Origin: Telluria beijingensis
GTDB lineage: Bacteria; Pseudomonadota; Gammaproteobacteria; Burkholderiales; Burkholderiaceae_D
Reading direction: 5' to 3'
NCBI RefSeq assembly: GCF_030770395.1
Contig: NZ_CP132480.1
Location: forward strand, 5,647,216 to 5,711,215
Length of the DNA: 64,000 nt
Each line of letters opens with the position of its first letter. Within the stretch, counting starts at the first letter, position 1. This document shows, in pieces, positions 32,009-40,277 of this stretch. Under the pieces are notes generated by a model. That model was not told where the DNA came from, made no database searches, and worked only from the letters and a program-made list of their open reading frames with translations. A program made the position numbers and the translations under genes.

Positions 32009-33029
32009 GATATTGCCGTTTTCCGGCGCCCCGACGCCCGAACAGGAGGCGCAGCGCTGGATCGTCCGGATCGACCGAGGTCCGCTGGACCCCGGCGAAC
32101 GCGGCGCGCTGCAGGCATGGCTGGCGCAGGATCCCTTGCATGGCCGCCTGCTGGACGAACACGCCCGCCTGTGGCACGCGGCGGGCAAGGCGCGCGCCGT
32201 GGCCAACGATGCCGCCGCGCCGCAGCCGGCGCCCGCCAGGCGCCGTCGCTGGCCCGGTGTCGCCGCCGTCGCGGCCTCGCTGGCCGCACTGGCGATCTGG
32301 TTCGGCATGCCTGGCGACGGGCACCGGAACCTCACGCTGCAGACCGCCGCCGGACAGCACCAGCGCGTAACGCTCGACGATGGGTCGCATATCGACCTCA
32401 ATACCCGCACCCGCGCCGAAGTGAATTACCAGCCGCGGCGGCGCCAGGTCGTGCTGGTCGAAGGGGAAGGGTATTTCGACGTGGCCAAGGACGGCAGCCG
32501 CCCCTTTACCGTGGTCGCCGGCGCGACCACGGTGCGGGCGGTCGGCACCCGATTTTCGGTCCGGCGGCAGGCGGACGGCAGGGTCGACGTGGTCGTGCAC
32601 GAAGGCGTGGTGGAGGTATCGCGCGCGGGCGCCGCGCCACAGGCGGGCAAGGCGCCGGCACGGCTGGAAGCGGGGCAGGCGCTGGCGGCGACGGCGGCCG
32701 GCCTGGAAACGCGCACGCTCGCCCCCGAGCGCCTGCCGCAGCTGCTGGCCTGGCAGCAGGGCCGCGTGAACTTCGACAATGCGGCGCTGCCGGCCGTGCT
32801 GGCCGAGATGAGCCGCTACAGCGAGCAGCCGATCCTGCCGGGAGACGCCGGCCTGGCGTCGATCCGGATCTCGGGGTCGTTCTCGACGCGCGAGACGCAG
32901 GCCTTCCTGCGCACGCTCGAGCAGGCGTTCGCGCTGAAGGTGGAGCGGCGCGGCGATCGCTACCTGGTGGTCGCGCGCATCGGCGCCACGCGGCAGGATG
33001 CGGCCGGATCCGGCGGCCCGCGCCGATGA
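32001..33029 (+). CDS. FecR-family anti-sigma/transmembrane signal protein
   Basis: 342 residues: N-terminal cytoplasmic sigma-binding segment with the DUF4880-type WIVRIDRGPLDPGERGALQAW motif, one membrane helix (about residues 78-98 after RRRRW), then a periplasmic FecR domain (LTLQTAAGQHQRVTLDDGSHI, GEGYFDVAKDGSRPF) and a C-terminal STN-like domain (ISGSFSTRETQAFLRTLEQAF). It is expected to bind the STN domain of the adjacent receptor and control the ECF sigma factor. ATG 32001 has GGAGA at good spacing. ATG 31989 would lengthen the overlap. Confidence 0.92.
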   Translation: MGEILPFSGAPTPEQEAQRWIVRIDRGPLDPGERGALQAWLAQDPLHGRLLDEHARLWHAAGKARAVANDAAAPQPAPARRRRWPGVAAVAASLAALAIWFGMPGDGHRNLTLQTAAGQHQRVTLDDGSHIDLNTRTRAEVNYQPRRRQVVLVEGEGYFDVAKDGSRPFTVVAGATTVRAVGTRFSVRRQADGRVDVVVHEGVVEVSRAGAAPQAGKAPARLEAGQALAATAAGLETRTLAPERLPQLLAWQQGRVNFDNAALPAVLAEMSRYSEQPILPGDAGLASIRISGSFSTRETQAFLRTLEQAFALKVERRGDRYLVVARIGATRQDAAGSGGPRR

Positions 33030-33045
33030 TCCCGGCCCGGCCGCA

Positions 33046-34761
33046 TCACACCGTGTCGGCAATCACGACCCGATTGCGTCCGCCTTTCTTTGCCGCGTAC
33101 AGCGCGCGGTCGGCCATCTGCAGCAGATCCTGTTCTCCCTCGCACTGTCCGCGCCATTCGGCAACGCCGAACGAGGCCGATACATTCGAGATGGTCTGGC
33201 CCTGGTGCTGGATGACGATCGCGGTCAGCGATTGCCGGATCGATTCGGCACACTTCGCCGCTTCTTCGGCGCCGCAATCCGGCAGCATCAGCACCAGTTC
33301 CTCGCCGCCGTAGCGGCACACGACGTCGCTCGCGCGCACCCGCTGCAGGATGACGCGGCTGGCCGCCTGCAGCACCAGATCGCCGCCGTCGTGACCATAG
33401 CTGTCGTTGATGCGCTTGAAATGGTCCAGGTCCAGCATCACTACCGCGCACACGCTGCCGCTGCGCTGGACGCGCGCCAGTTCGCGCTTGAGCGACTCGT
33501 CGAAGAAACGCCGGTTGTACAGGCCGGTAAGCGGGTCGACGGTCGACTGGTGACGCAGGGTGTTGCGCAGCGAGACATTGCTGATGGCGAGGCTGAGCTG
33601 CTCGGCCAATGTCGCGATGTGCGTGCTGTCGAGCGCATTGTCGTCGCCCCGGTCCGCGGCGACGACGAGGATGCCGATCACGTCGCCCTGGGACACCATG
33701 GGGACGCAGGTCTGGGTGTCGCGGCTATCGAGCCAGATCGCTCCATGATCGCAGCACAGGCCGTGTTCTGGCGTGGCGAGATGGACCTTGCCAAGCCGCA
33801 AGCCCCAGCAATCCGCGGGCGCCACCGTCGGCGGCGGCGCCTCGGCCAGGCCCCAGCTCGCCCTCAGTTCGAGCACGTCGCGCGAATTGCGGTAGATATA
33901 GACCGCGCCCGCCGTCTCCGGCAGCAGCTGGCGCAGGAACACCGGCAGCACACGCTCGAGCTCGGACGGGGTCTTCACGCTGTCCAGTGCCTGCAGCATA
34001 TTGGCGGTAATCGACAGGCGCTCGGCGCGCACCGCCGACTGTCGCGCCAGCTGCGCATTGCTCTCCGCCAGCGACTTCGACTGGCGCGCCGATTCCGCCT
34101 GTTCGTTCAGGCTCCGGATCACGATGTACACCGTTGCAACGATCAGGACCAGGCTGGCGAGGCTGGCGCCGATGCCCAGCGCCGAGTTGTAGCGCAGGGT
34201 CGTGGTCAGCTCGTCGCGCAGGCGATTGCGGTGGTCGGCCAGGACACGCTGCTGACGGCCCAGCAGGGTGCGCAGCTCATCCATCAGGAGCTTGCCGCGC
34301 TGGCTGGCCACCATGTCCAGCGCCGCCCTGGTGTTGCCGGCTTTCTTGAGGCGGATGGTGCGGTCCATTTCGCGGACTTTTTCCTGGCTGAGCTCGGCAA
34401 TGCGCGCCACCAGGCGACGCTCCTGGTCGGAGGCGGCGAACTGCCGCAGGTTGTCGAGCGCGGCGGGAATTCCGGCGATGCCGGCGTTGTAGGGGGCCAG
34501 GAAATCGTCATCGCTGCCGATCAGGAAGCCGCGCTGGCCGGTCTCGGCATCCTGCAGAAGACTCAGCATGAGGTTGTACGCACGCTCCTTGGCGGCGCCT
34601 TCTTTCAGTGCGTCGAGCGTGGCGTTCGCCTGGGAACTGCTGAGTATTGGCAGCGTGGCAAGGCAGGCGACGATGACGATGATCAGGATGCCAAACAGCT
34701 TGAGGCTGGAGTCGAGTCGAGAAAGCATGCCGTGCGGAAATAAATGAAGTCGATGGATCAT
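33046..34761 (-). CDS. Diguanylate cyclase with CHASE3 and GAF sensor domains
   Basis: 571-residue membrane protein: a first helix (FGILIIVIVACLATLPIL), a periplasmic CHASE3-like four-helix sensor (about 45-195, with AETGQRGFLIGSDDDFLAPYN), a second helix, a GAF-like domain (about 250-400) and a C-terminal GGDEF domain. The active-site motif is GGEEL and the product-inhibition site RASD lies five residues before it, so it should make cyclic-di-GMP with feedback control. GGGAGG lies just before the ATG. It is convergent with the fecR-like gene. The signal sensed is unknown. Confidence 0.92.
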   Translation of the reverse strand: MIHRLHLFPHGMLSRLDSSLKLFGILIIVIVACLATLPILSSSQANATLDALKEGAAKERAYNLMLSLLQDAETGQRGFLIGSDDDFLAPYNAGIAGIPAALDNLRQFAASDQERRLVARIAELSQEKVREMDRTIRLKKAGNTRAALDMVASQRGKLLMDELRTLLGRQQRVLADHRNRLRDELTTTLRYNSALGIGASLASLVLIVATVYIVIRSLNEQAESARQSKSLAESNAQLARQSAVRAERLSITANMLQALDSVKTPSELERVLPVFLRQLLPETAGAVYIYRNSRDVLELRASWGLAEAPPPTVAPADCWGLRLGKVHLATPEHGLCCDHGAIWLDSRDTQTCVPMVSQGDVIGILVVAADRGDDNALDSTHIATLAEQLSLAISNVSLRNTLRHQSTVDPLTGLYNRRFFDESLKRELARVQRSGSVCAVVMLDLDHFKRINDSYGHDGGDLVLQAASRVILQRVRASDVVCRYGGEELVLMLPDCGAEEAAKCAESIRQSLTAIVIQHQGQTISNVSASFGVAEWRGQCEGEQDLLQMADRALYAAKKGGRNRVVIADTV

Positions 34762-34878
34762 AAGCCCTCCCGCCCGCAGGCGGTAGGGTGAACAGCCAGC
34801 CTCATACCCTTCAATTCAGACATTTCGGCTTGCGCCATTGCGCCAATCCGGTCCTCACCGCATCAACCGCATATTGGA

Positions 34879-34938
34879 AATGCGAATGCTAATAGTAATG
34901 CAAATGAGAATGACAATGATTCGCATTAATTTTATAAT
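34879..34938 (+). promoter_or_regulatory. Fur-box cluster overlapping the promoter of the haem-type receptor
   Basis: A run of AAT-containing hexamers (for example GAGAAT, GACAAT, GATTCG at 34906-34923) forms Fur-box-like repeats from about 34879 to 34930. It overlaps a promoter with TGACAA (34911-34916), a 16-nt spacer and TATAAT (34933-34938). This predicts iron-repressed expression of the following receptor. Zur or another FUR-family protein cannot be excluded by eye. Confidence 0.7.
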
Positions 34939-35010
34939 TGTTTGTGCATCTGGAAGTCCTCCCATGGAGAGAGGACATCGCTCATTACTTGTTTGCCTGA
35001 AAGAGACCAC

Positions 35011-37368
35011 ATGAATAGACTCGCCGCCCAGGATTCCAAGCGGGGCATGCCTGCCCGCTATCGTCCGACCCCACTTCCGGAGCGCGCCGTCCTGGCTTGC
35101 GCCATCTCCGCCTTGCTCATGACGCCCGCATTCGCCCAGGAGGACATGAATATGCCCTCAGGCGTCGAGCCAACGATGCCCCGGATCGACATCGTCGGGC
35201 AGCTATCGAACGAAGCAGGGACCAGCACGACGGTCAGTGGCGAGGAACTCGAGCGGGCCAACAACCTGAAAGACGTGGTGCGCCATCAGCCGCTGGTATC
35301 CGCTCCCGGTACGGCATCGGGCACGACGCGCAATCGCAGCACCTTCGATCGTTCCGGCACCACGGGATATAACATCCGCGGCATCGAAGGCAACCGTGTT
35401 GGCATGGACATCGACGGCATCGAGATGCCCGACGCAACCAGCCGCCCGTATGTGAGCCGCGTGGGCGCCAATACCTTCGGCGTCGGTCGCGACTTCATCG
35501 ATCCCGAAATGTTTTCCTCGGCCGACATCCTGTTCGGCACGACTTCGGCCAAGCGGTCGGCAGGCGGCATTGGCGGGGCGGTGAGTTTCAAGACCAAATC
35601 GGCCGACGACTACCTGCGCGGCAGCAAGGTCGAGTACTACGGCGGCAAGGTCGGCTACGACTCGGCCGACCGCTCCTGGAACGAGAGCCTGACCGCGGCA
35701 GGCCGCAGCGGCAACCTGGATGGCCTGGTCAGTTACTCGCGCCGCGATGGACACGCGACGCGGAACAATAGTGACATCGTCGACAGCATGCCCAACGACT
35801 GGGATTCGGATGCCTTACTGCTCAAGAGCGCACTGCGCATCGATGCCGCCAATCGACTCGAACTGTCCGCCGACTTCTACCGGCGCACGAACGACACCAC
35901 GTTCCATGGCTGGGACACGAACAGCACCGTGATCACCGAAAATTTCCAACAGCACAGCAAGACAGCGCGCAACACGGTGCAGTTGACCCATCAATGGACG
36001 CCGAACAATGCCTGGGCCGATGTGGCGGATTCCCGACTGTACTTCCAGAGCACCGATACCGAAGACACGACCGACACGACGACCCTGGCGACCAATGCCC
36101 GCGTGCGCAATGTTTCCGAGAACGAGACGGCGACCTGGGGCGTGTCGAGCGTCGTCACGAAACGGCTGGACCGGCACCATCTCAGCTATGGCATCAATGC
36201 ATCGACCCAGGACGTCGAGCGGCCGTGGAATGTCGTCGGCTATATGAAGCCGCAGCCTGACACGACGACGACGCGGGCAGGCATGTTTCTACAGGATGAT
36301 ATTGACTTCGACCTTGGCGGGCGTCGCCTGGTGGTGACGCCGGCCGTGCGTGGCGACTACGTCAGGATCAAGATGCGTGACCTGGGCAATTTCGCTTCGG
36401 GCATCCTGACGCCGGCCGACGTGGAAAAGATGTATGGGAGCCCCAGTAATACCATCTGGAGCCCGAGTCTCGGGGTGAGCTACGCGATGATGCCGAACCT
36501 GCTGGCGTATGCGCAGTACAAGCGTAGCGGACGTGCGCCCTCGGCCGGCGAGATCTTCGGCACCTGGAACCTTGCCAGCAATTACGCAACCGGCAACCAG
36601 TATGCGCTGGTCGGCAACCGCGCGCTGAAAGAGGAAACCAGCGATGCCGTCGAGTTCGGCATCAAGGGCAAGCCGACGCCGGGAATGGCGTTGCAGACAT
36701 CGGTCTTCTACACGAAGTACAACGATTTCATCGCCTACACGCGCTATACCCGCGCCATGTTCCCAAGCATGTTCACGAACATGCCCGCGCACATCGGCAC
36801 CACCTACCAGGCGGAAAACCGCGACGACGCCAGGATCTATGGTTTCGAATTCAGCTCCCGGCTCGAACACGGGCAATGGAGCCCGAACGCCAAGGGGTTT
36901 TATACGACCTGGGCCGTGGGCCTGAGTCGCGGCGATGCAAAATCGAATTACGCCGGCGACAAGGACGTCCCGCTCGACTCGGTGTTGCCGCGCAAGGCGG
37001 TCATCGGCGCCGGCTACGACGCGCCCTCGAAAGCATGGGGACTGAACCTCATCGGCACCTTCGTCGCCGGCAAGCAGGCCGTGGCGACCAACCGGGATGG
37101 CTACACCAACGCCGGGCCTGGCTTGACCGATTCCACCACGGTGCTGTTCCGGGTGCCTGGCCGCGCCACGTTCGACCTGGTCAGTTACTGGCAGGTCAAC
37201 AGCAACGTGCGCCTCGATGCCGGCTTCTACAACCTGGGCGACAAGCGCTACTGGGATTATTCCAGCTCACGCAATCTGCAGCCTTCCGTCGCACGCGACC
37301 GGCGCGATATTGAACTGTTGACCGAACCGGGCCGCACGGTGGCCATGTCCTTGCGCATGGCATTTTAA
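35011..37368 (+). CDS. TonB-dependent haemoglobin/haem-type outer-membrane receptor
   Basis: 785 residues: a signal peptide (ALLMTPAFAQ), a plug with NLKDVVRHQPLVSAPG, GYNIRGIEGNRVGMDIDGIE and SAGGIGGAVSFKTKSADDYL, and a barrel ending VAMSLRMAF with C-terminal Phe. The plug pattern RGxEGNRVxxxIDGIE is typical of the haemoglobin/transferrin/lactoferrin receptor family (HmuR/ShuA-like). Iron-box control upstream supports iron or haem uptake. No haem ABC transporter is adjacent. The EF-hand and DUF4198 genes follow on the same strand, probably in one operon. Confidence 0.9.
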   Translation: MNRLAAQDSKRGMPARYRPTPLPERAVLACAISALLMTPAFAQEDMNMPSGVEPTMPRIDIVGQLSNEAGTSTTVSGEELERANNLKDVVRHQPLVSAPGTASGTTRNRSTFDRSGTTGYNIRGIEGNRVGMDIDGIEMPDATSRPYVSRVGANTFGVGRDFIDPEMFSSADILFGTTSAKRSAGGIGGAVSFKTKSADDYLRGSKVEYYGGKVGYDSADRSWNESLTAAGRSGNLDGLVSYSRRDGHATRNNSDIVDSMPNDWDSDALLLKSALRIDAANRLELSADFYRRTNDTTFHGWDTNSTVITENFQQHSKTARNTVQLTHQWTPNNAWADVADSRLYFQSTDTEDTTDTTTLATNARVRNVSENETATWGVSSVVTKRLDRHHLSYGINASTQDVERPWNVVGYMKPQPDTTTTRAGMFLQDDIDFDLGGRRLVVTPAVRGDYVRIKMRDLGNFASGILTPADVEKMYGSPSNTIWSPSLGVSYAMMPNLLAYAQYKRSGRAPSAGEIFGTWNLASNYATGNQYALVGNRALKEETSDAVEFGIKGKPTPGMALQTSVFYTKYNDFIAYTRYTRAMFPSMFTNMPAHIGTTYQAENRDDARIYGFEFSSRLEHGQWSPNAKGFYTTWAVGLSRGDAKSNYAGDKDVPLDSVLPRKAVIGAGYDAPSKAWGLNLIGTFVAGKQAVATNRDGYTNAGPGLTDSTTVLFRVPGRATFDLVSYWQVNSNVRLDAGFYNLGDKRYWDYSSSRNLQPSVARDRRDIELLTEPGRTVAMSLRMAF

Positions 37369-37437
37369 GTAGGACCGCCGGCAAGCGGGAGTGCCGGCGA
37401 TTTCATCAGGTTTAATTCAATACAGAACGAGGTAGAC

Positions 37438-37932
37438 ATGAAAGAACAGAACAATCAGTCCGGGAAGCACGGGCTTCGTCTGGCCATGACGGCCATGGTG
37501 GTCGCGCTGACGGCGTCCGCGCCATCCTGGGCAGCCGAAGGCCCTGCCGCACCGGCGGGCGGCCACGGCCTGGCGGCATTCATGGGTAGTTACGACACCG
37601 ACCGCGACGGCGTGGTCACCCGGGAGGAATATGACACGGTGCGCAAGCAGCGCTTCATGGCAGCCGACACCAACCGCGACGGCTGGCTCAGCGAAGAAGA
37701 ATACGTGGCCGAATACGAAGGACGCCTGAAGCAGCAATATGCTGGCCGGGCACAGGACGAACGGTACGCCGGCTCGATCAAGCAGGCGCATGTACGCTTC
37801 AATATCCTGGACACCGACCGTGACGGCAAACTGACGGTGGAAGAAGACATCGCGATTGCCGACAAGACGTTCAAGCAAAACGACAAGAATGGCGACGGCA
37901 AGGTCGACCAGGCCGATGGAGTCAAGAAATGA
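37438..37932 (+). CDS. Secreted EF-hand calcium-binding protein
   Basis: 164 residues with a signal peptide (LAMTAMVVALTASAPSWAA) and four EF-hand loops: DTDRDGVVTREE, DTNRDGWLSEEE, DTDRDGKLTVEE and DKNGDGKVDQAD, each with Asp at loop positions 1, 3 and 5. It is likely periplasmic. It lies 69 nt after the haem-type receptor and overlaps the next gene by four bases (ATGA). The role in this operon is unknown; metal buffering or a structural role are both possible. Confidence 0.9.
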   Translation: MKEQNNQSGKHGLRLAMTAMVVALTASAPSWAAEGPAAPAGGHGLAAFMGSYDTDRDGVVTREEYDTVRKQRFMAADTNRDGWLSEEEYVAEYEGRLKQQYAGRAQDERYAGSIKQAHVRFNILDTDRDGKLTVEEDIAIADKTFKQNDKNGDGKVDQADGVKK

Positions 37933-38732
37933 GGCGCTTGATGTCGACGCGCACGCTGCTGCTGGCGGCGTGGCTGGCCGCCGGGGCCGCGCAGGCGCAT
38001 ACGCCTTTTCTGTTGCCGAACAACTTCGATGTCCAGGCGAAGGGATCGATCGGTGTCGATGCGGGATTCACCGAAAAGTTCTTCGTTTCGGACGTCGCGT
38101 TCGGCGATACGGCATTTTCGATCGTCACGCCGCAAGGCGAGCGCATTCCCTTCGCCGACATCCATCAGTTCAAGCAGCGGACGGTAGCGGAGCAACGGCT
38201 TCCCGACGAAAAGGGGACGTATCGCCTCAGCACCGGCCCGCGGCTGGGCGCCGTGTTCCGCACCTGGGAGAGGAACGGCAAGACCGAATCGGCACGGGAT
38301 CCGCAGCAAGTCATGCCGCCAGACGCGAAGTTGCTGGCCCATTACCAGTCGCTGTCGATTTCCGAAGCCTACGTCACTGCCGACAAGCCATCGACCAAAG
38401 CGCTGGCGCCGACTGGCAAGGGACTGGAAATCGTTCCCATCACCCATCCGAGCGACCTGTTCGTCGACGAGAAATTCGAATTCGTCGTGCAGTTCGACGG
38501 CAAGCCCCTGGTGGACCAGAAGGTCAGTATCTATCGTTCTCCGATGGACCTGGCAAGCCAGAGCACCGTGCAGAACGTTTCGACCGACTCCCAGGGGAAG
38601 GCTGTCTTGCCGTTGACGAAGCCGGGACTCTATCTCGCGCTGATCCGGCACCGGGCGCCGGCACCGGCCGGTGCTGCCGCACCGACCTACGGCCATAACT
38701 ACACGTTGACGTTCCGCGTGCTGGATCAATGA
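37929..38732 (+). CDS. DUF4198 domain-containing periplasmic protein
   Basis: 267 residues with a signal peptide (LLLAAWLAAGAAQAH). The mature protein starts HTPFLLPNNFDVQ, and the DUF4198 (NikM-like) signatures include FGDTAFSIVTPQGERI and GLEIVPITHPSDLFVDEKF. It ends with a beta-sandwich carrying GHNYTLTFRVL. Members are often linked to metal uptake, sometimes next to TonB receptors, which fits the iron-regulated context. Translationally coupled to the EF-hand gene by an ATGA overlap. Confidence 0.88.
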   Translation: MRRLMSTRTLLLAAWLAAGAAQAHTPFLLPNNFDVQAKGSIGVDAGFTEKFFVSDVAFGDTAFSIVTPQGERIPFADIHQFKQRTVAEQRLPDEKGTYRLSTGPRLGAVFRTWERNGKTESARDPQQVMPPDAKLLAHYQSLSISEAYVTADKPSTKALAPTGKGLEIVPITHPSDLFVDEKFEFVVQFDGKPLVDQKVSIYRSPMDLASQSTVQNVSTDSQGKAVLPLTKPGLYLALIRHRAPAPAGAAAPTYGHNYTLTFRVLDQ

Positions 38733-38752
38733 TCGGCTGACCGATCTCCCTG

Positions 38753-38785
38753 CGTGCCTTTGTTTCGTCTTTGAAACAAGGCACG
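38753..38785 (+). terminator. Hairpin after the receptor-EF-hand-DUF4198 operon
   Basis: Long imperfect stem (CGTGCCTTTGTTTC against GAAACAAGGCACG, one bulged base, five-base loop) starting 20 nt after the stop codon. It is not followed by a T-run, so it may be a processing or factor-dependent termination signal. Confidence 0.5.
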
Positions 38786-38891
38786 TAGATACTATTGACG
38801 TCGGAAGTGCGGTCGCGCGCGCTTTGGCTTATGATGGCGGGTTCCCGACAGTATTCGTCGCTGTTTCCTCAAGCGACCAGACCCTTCCAGC

Positions 38892-39923
38892 ATGAGCACC
38901 ACCCCGACCATTCCAGGCATCGCCCCAGCCCCCGTCCTGCCATCGCGCCGCCTGTCGGTCGCCCCGATGATGGACTGGACCGACCGCCACTGCCGCGTGT
39001 TCCACCGCCAGATCACCCGCCACACCTGGCTGTACACCGAGATGGTCACCACCGGCGCCCTGGTCTACGGCGACGTCGAACGCCACCTGCGCTACGACGA
39101 CGTCGAGCACCCGATCGCCCTGCAACTGGGCGGCAGCGATCCGGTCGACCTGGCCAAGAGTGCGAAGCTGGGCGAACAATGGGGCTACGACGAGATCAAC
39201 CTCAATTGCGGCTGCCCGTCGGAGCGCGTGCAGAAGGGCGCGTTCGGCGCCTGCCTGATGAACGAGCCGCAACTCGTGGCCGATTGCGTGAAAGCGATGC
39301 GCGACGCGGTCTCGATCGACGTCACCGTCAAGCACCGCATCGGCATCGACTACGACGAGGAATACGGCTTCGTGCGCGATTTCGTCGGCACGATCGCCGA
39401 TGCCGGCTGCCGGACCTTCATCGTACACGCCCGTAATGCCGTGCTGAAGGGCCTGTCGCCCAAGGAAAACCGCGAAATCCCGCCGCTGCGCTACGCCGTG
39501 GCCTACCAGCTCAAGCGCGAGTTCCCGGATCTCGAGATCCTGATCAATGGCGGCATCAAGAGCGACGACGAGATCGCCCTGCACCTGGAACACGTCGACG
39601 GCGTGATGCTGGGCCGCGAGGCCTACCACAATCCCTGGACCATGGCAGACTGGGATCGCCGCTTCTACGGCATCGAGGATGGCCGGCCGCGTTCGCGGAT
39701 CGAGGTGCTGGAGGCGATGATTCCTTATATCGACGAGCAACTGCGCCGCTACGGTCCGCTGGGCCTCAAGCTCAACAGCATCACGCGCCATATGCTGGGT
39801 TTGATGCAAGGCTTGCCAGGGGCACGTGCCTTCCGCCAGACCCTGTCCGACTCGAAGAAGCTGGCGCTGGGCGACCCGCGCCTGCTGCTCGAGGCAGCCG
39901 CCAGGATGCCGATCGCCGCCTAA
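38892..39923 (+). CDS. dusA: tRNA-dihydrouridine(20/20a) synthase DusA
   Basis: 343-residue FMN enzyme that reduces U20/U20a in tRNA D-loops. It has the SVAPMMDWTDRHCRVFHR start, EINLNCGCPSERVQKGAFGACLM with catalytic Cys121, VKHRIGIDY, FIVHARNA and INGGIKSDDEI for flavin binding, and GVMLGREAYHNPW, which distinguishes DusA from DusB/C. It is followed by a strong terminator, so it forms a single-gene unit. Confidence 0.96.
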   Translation: MSTTPTIPGIAPAPVLPSRRLSVAPMMDWTDRHCRVFHRQITRHTWLYTEMVTTGALVYGDVERHLRYDDVEHPIALQLGGSDPVDLAKSAKLGEQWGYDEINLNCGCPSERVQKGAFGACLMNEPQLVADCVKAMRDAVSIDVTVKHRIGIDYDEEYGFVRDFVGTIADAGCRTFIVHARNAVLKGLSPKENREIPPLRYAVAYQLKREFPDLEILINGGIKSDDEIALHLEHVDGVMLGREAYHNPWTMADWDRRFYGIEDGRPRSRIEVLEAMIPYIDEQLRRYGPLGLKLNSITRHMLGLMQGLPGARAFRQTLSDSKKLALGDPRLLLEAAARMPIAA

Positions 39924-39943
39924 GCCGCGCAGATATCCCCCTG

Positions 39944-39973
39944 AAAAGACGTGCCGCGGCACGTCTTTTTTAT
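39944..39973 (+). terminator. Rho-independent terminator of dusA
   Basis: Perfect palindromic stem AAAAGACGTGCC / GGCACGTCTTTT with a two-base centre (GC), running into further T residues. Confidence 0.92.
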
Positions 39974-40277
39974 TTCTTGTCGGCAAATCGCTACATTTAG
40001 TTGCAAGGATGCTCACATAAGTTTCAAAATTGCTTGCTGTGCGGCAATAGCCATTCCATAATGCACTCCTGTTCCCAATATTGCACTGTATCAATGCTGT
40101 TGTTGTGCCGAAACAATTCGGACGAGCAAGAGATTTTCTGACGAGGTAGGGGAATTCTTGATTTATCCTGTCGGAAACACCTGAAATCGAGCAGAAACAC
40201 CGATTCCAGACGCGCATCGCACGGCGCTGATCTCATCCGAGCGAGTTTCGATCAATAAAGTTACAGGGAAAACACGA
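39974..40277. other. Intergenic region upstream of the chemoreceptor gene
   Basis: About 300 nt, AT-richer than its surroundings, between the dusA terminator and the chemoreceptor start. AGGGA lies 10-15 nt before the start codon. I see no gene, tRNA or convincing operator. A weak sigma-28-like match is listed among rejected items. Confidence 0.5.

Noticed and set aside
24501..33029. Lasso-peptide type cluster (isopeptidase, TonB receptor, FecI/FecR)
   Set aside because: The arrangement is reminiscent, but no precursor, B or C biosynthesis gene is present, and the peptidase looks like an ordinary S9A prolyl oligopeptidase (GLSNGG).
40020..40060. Sigma-28 (FliA) promoter upstream of the chemoreceptor: TCAAAATT, 11 nt, GGCAATAG
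   Set aside because: The spacing fits, but each half matches only about 5 of 8 consensus positions and it lies over 200 nt from the start codon. Not strong enough to call.
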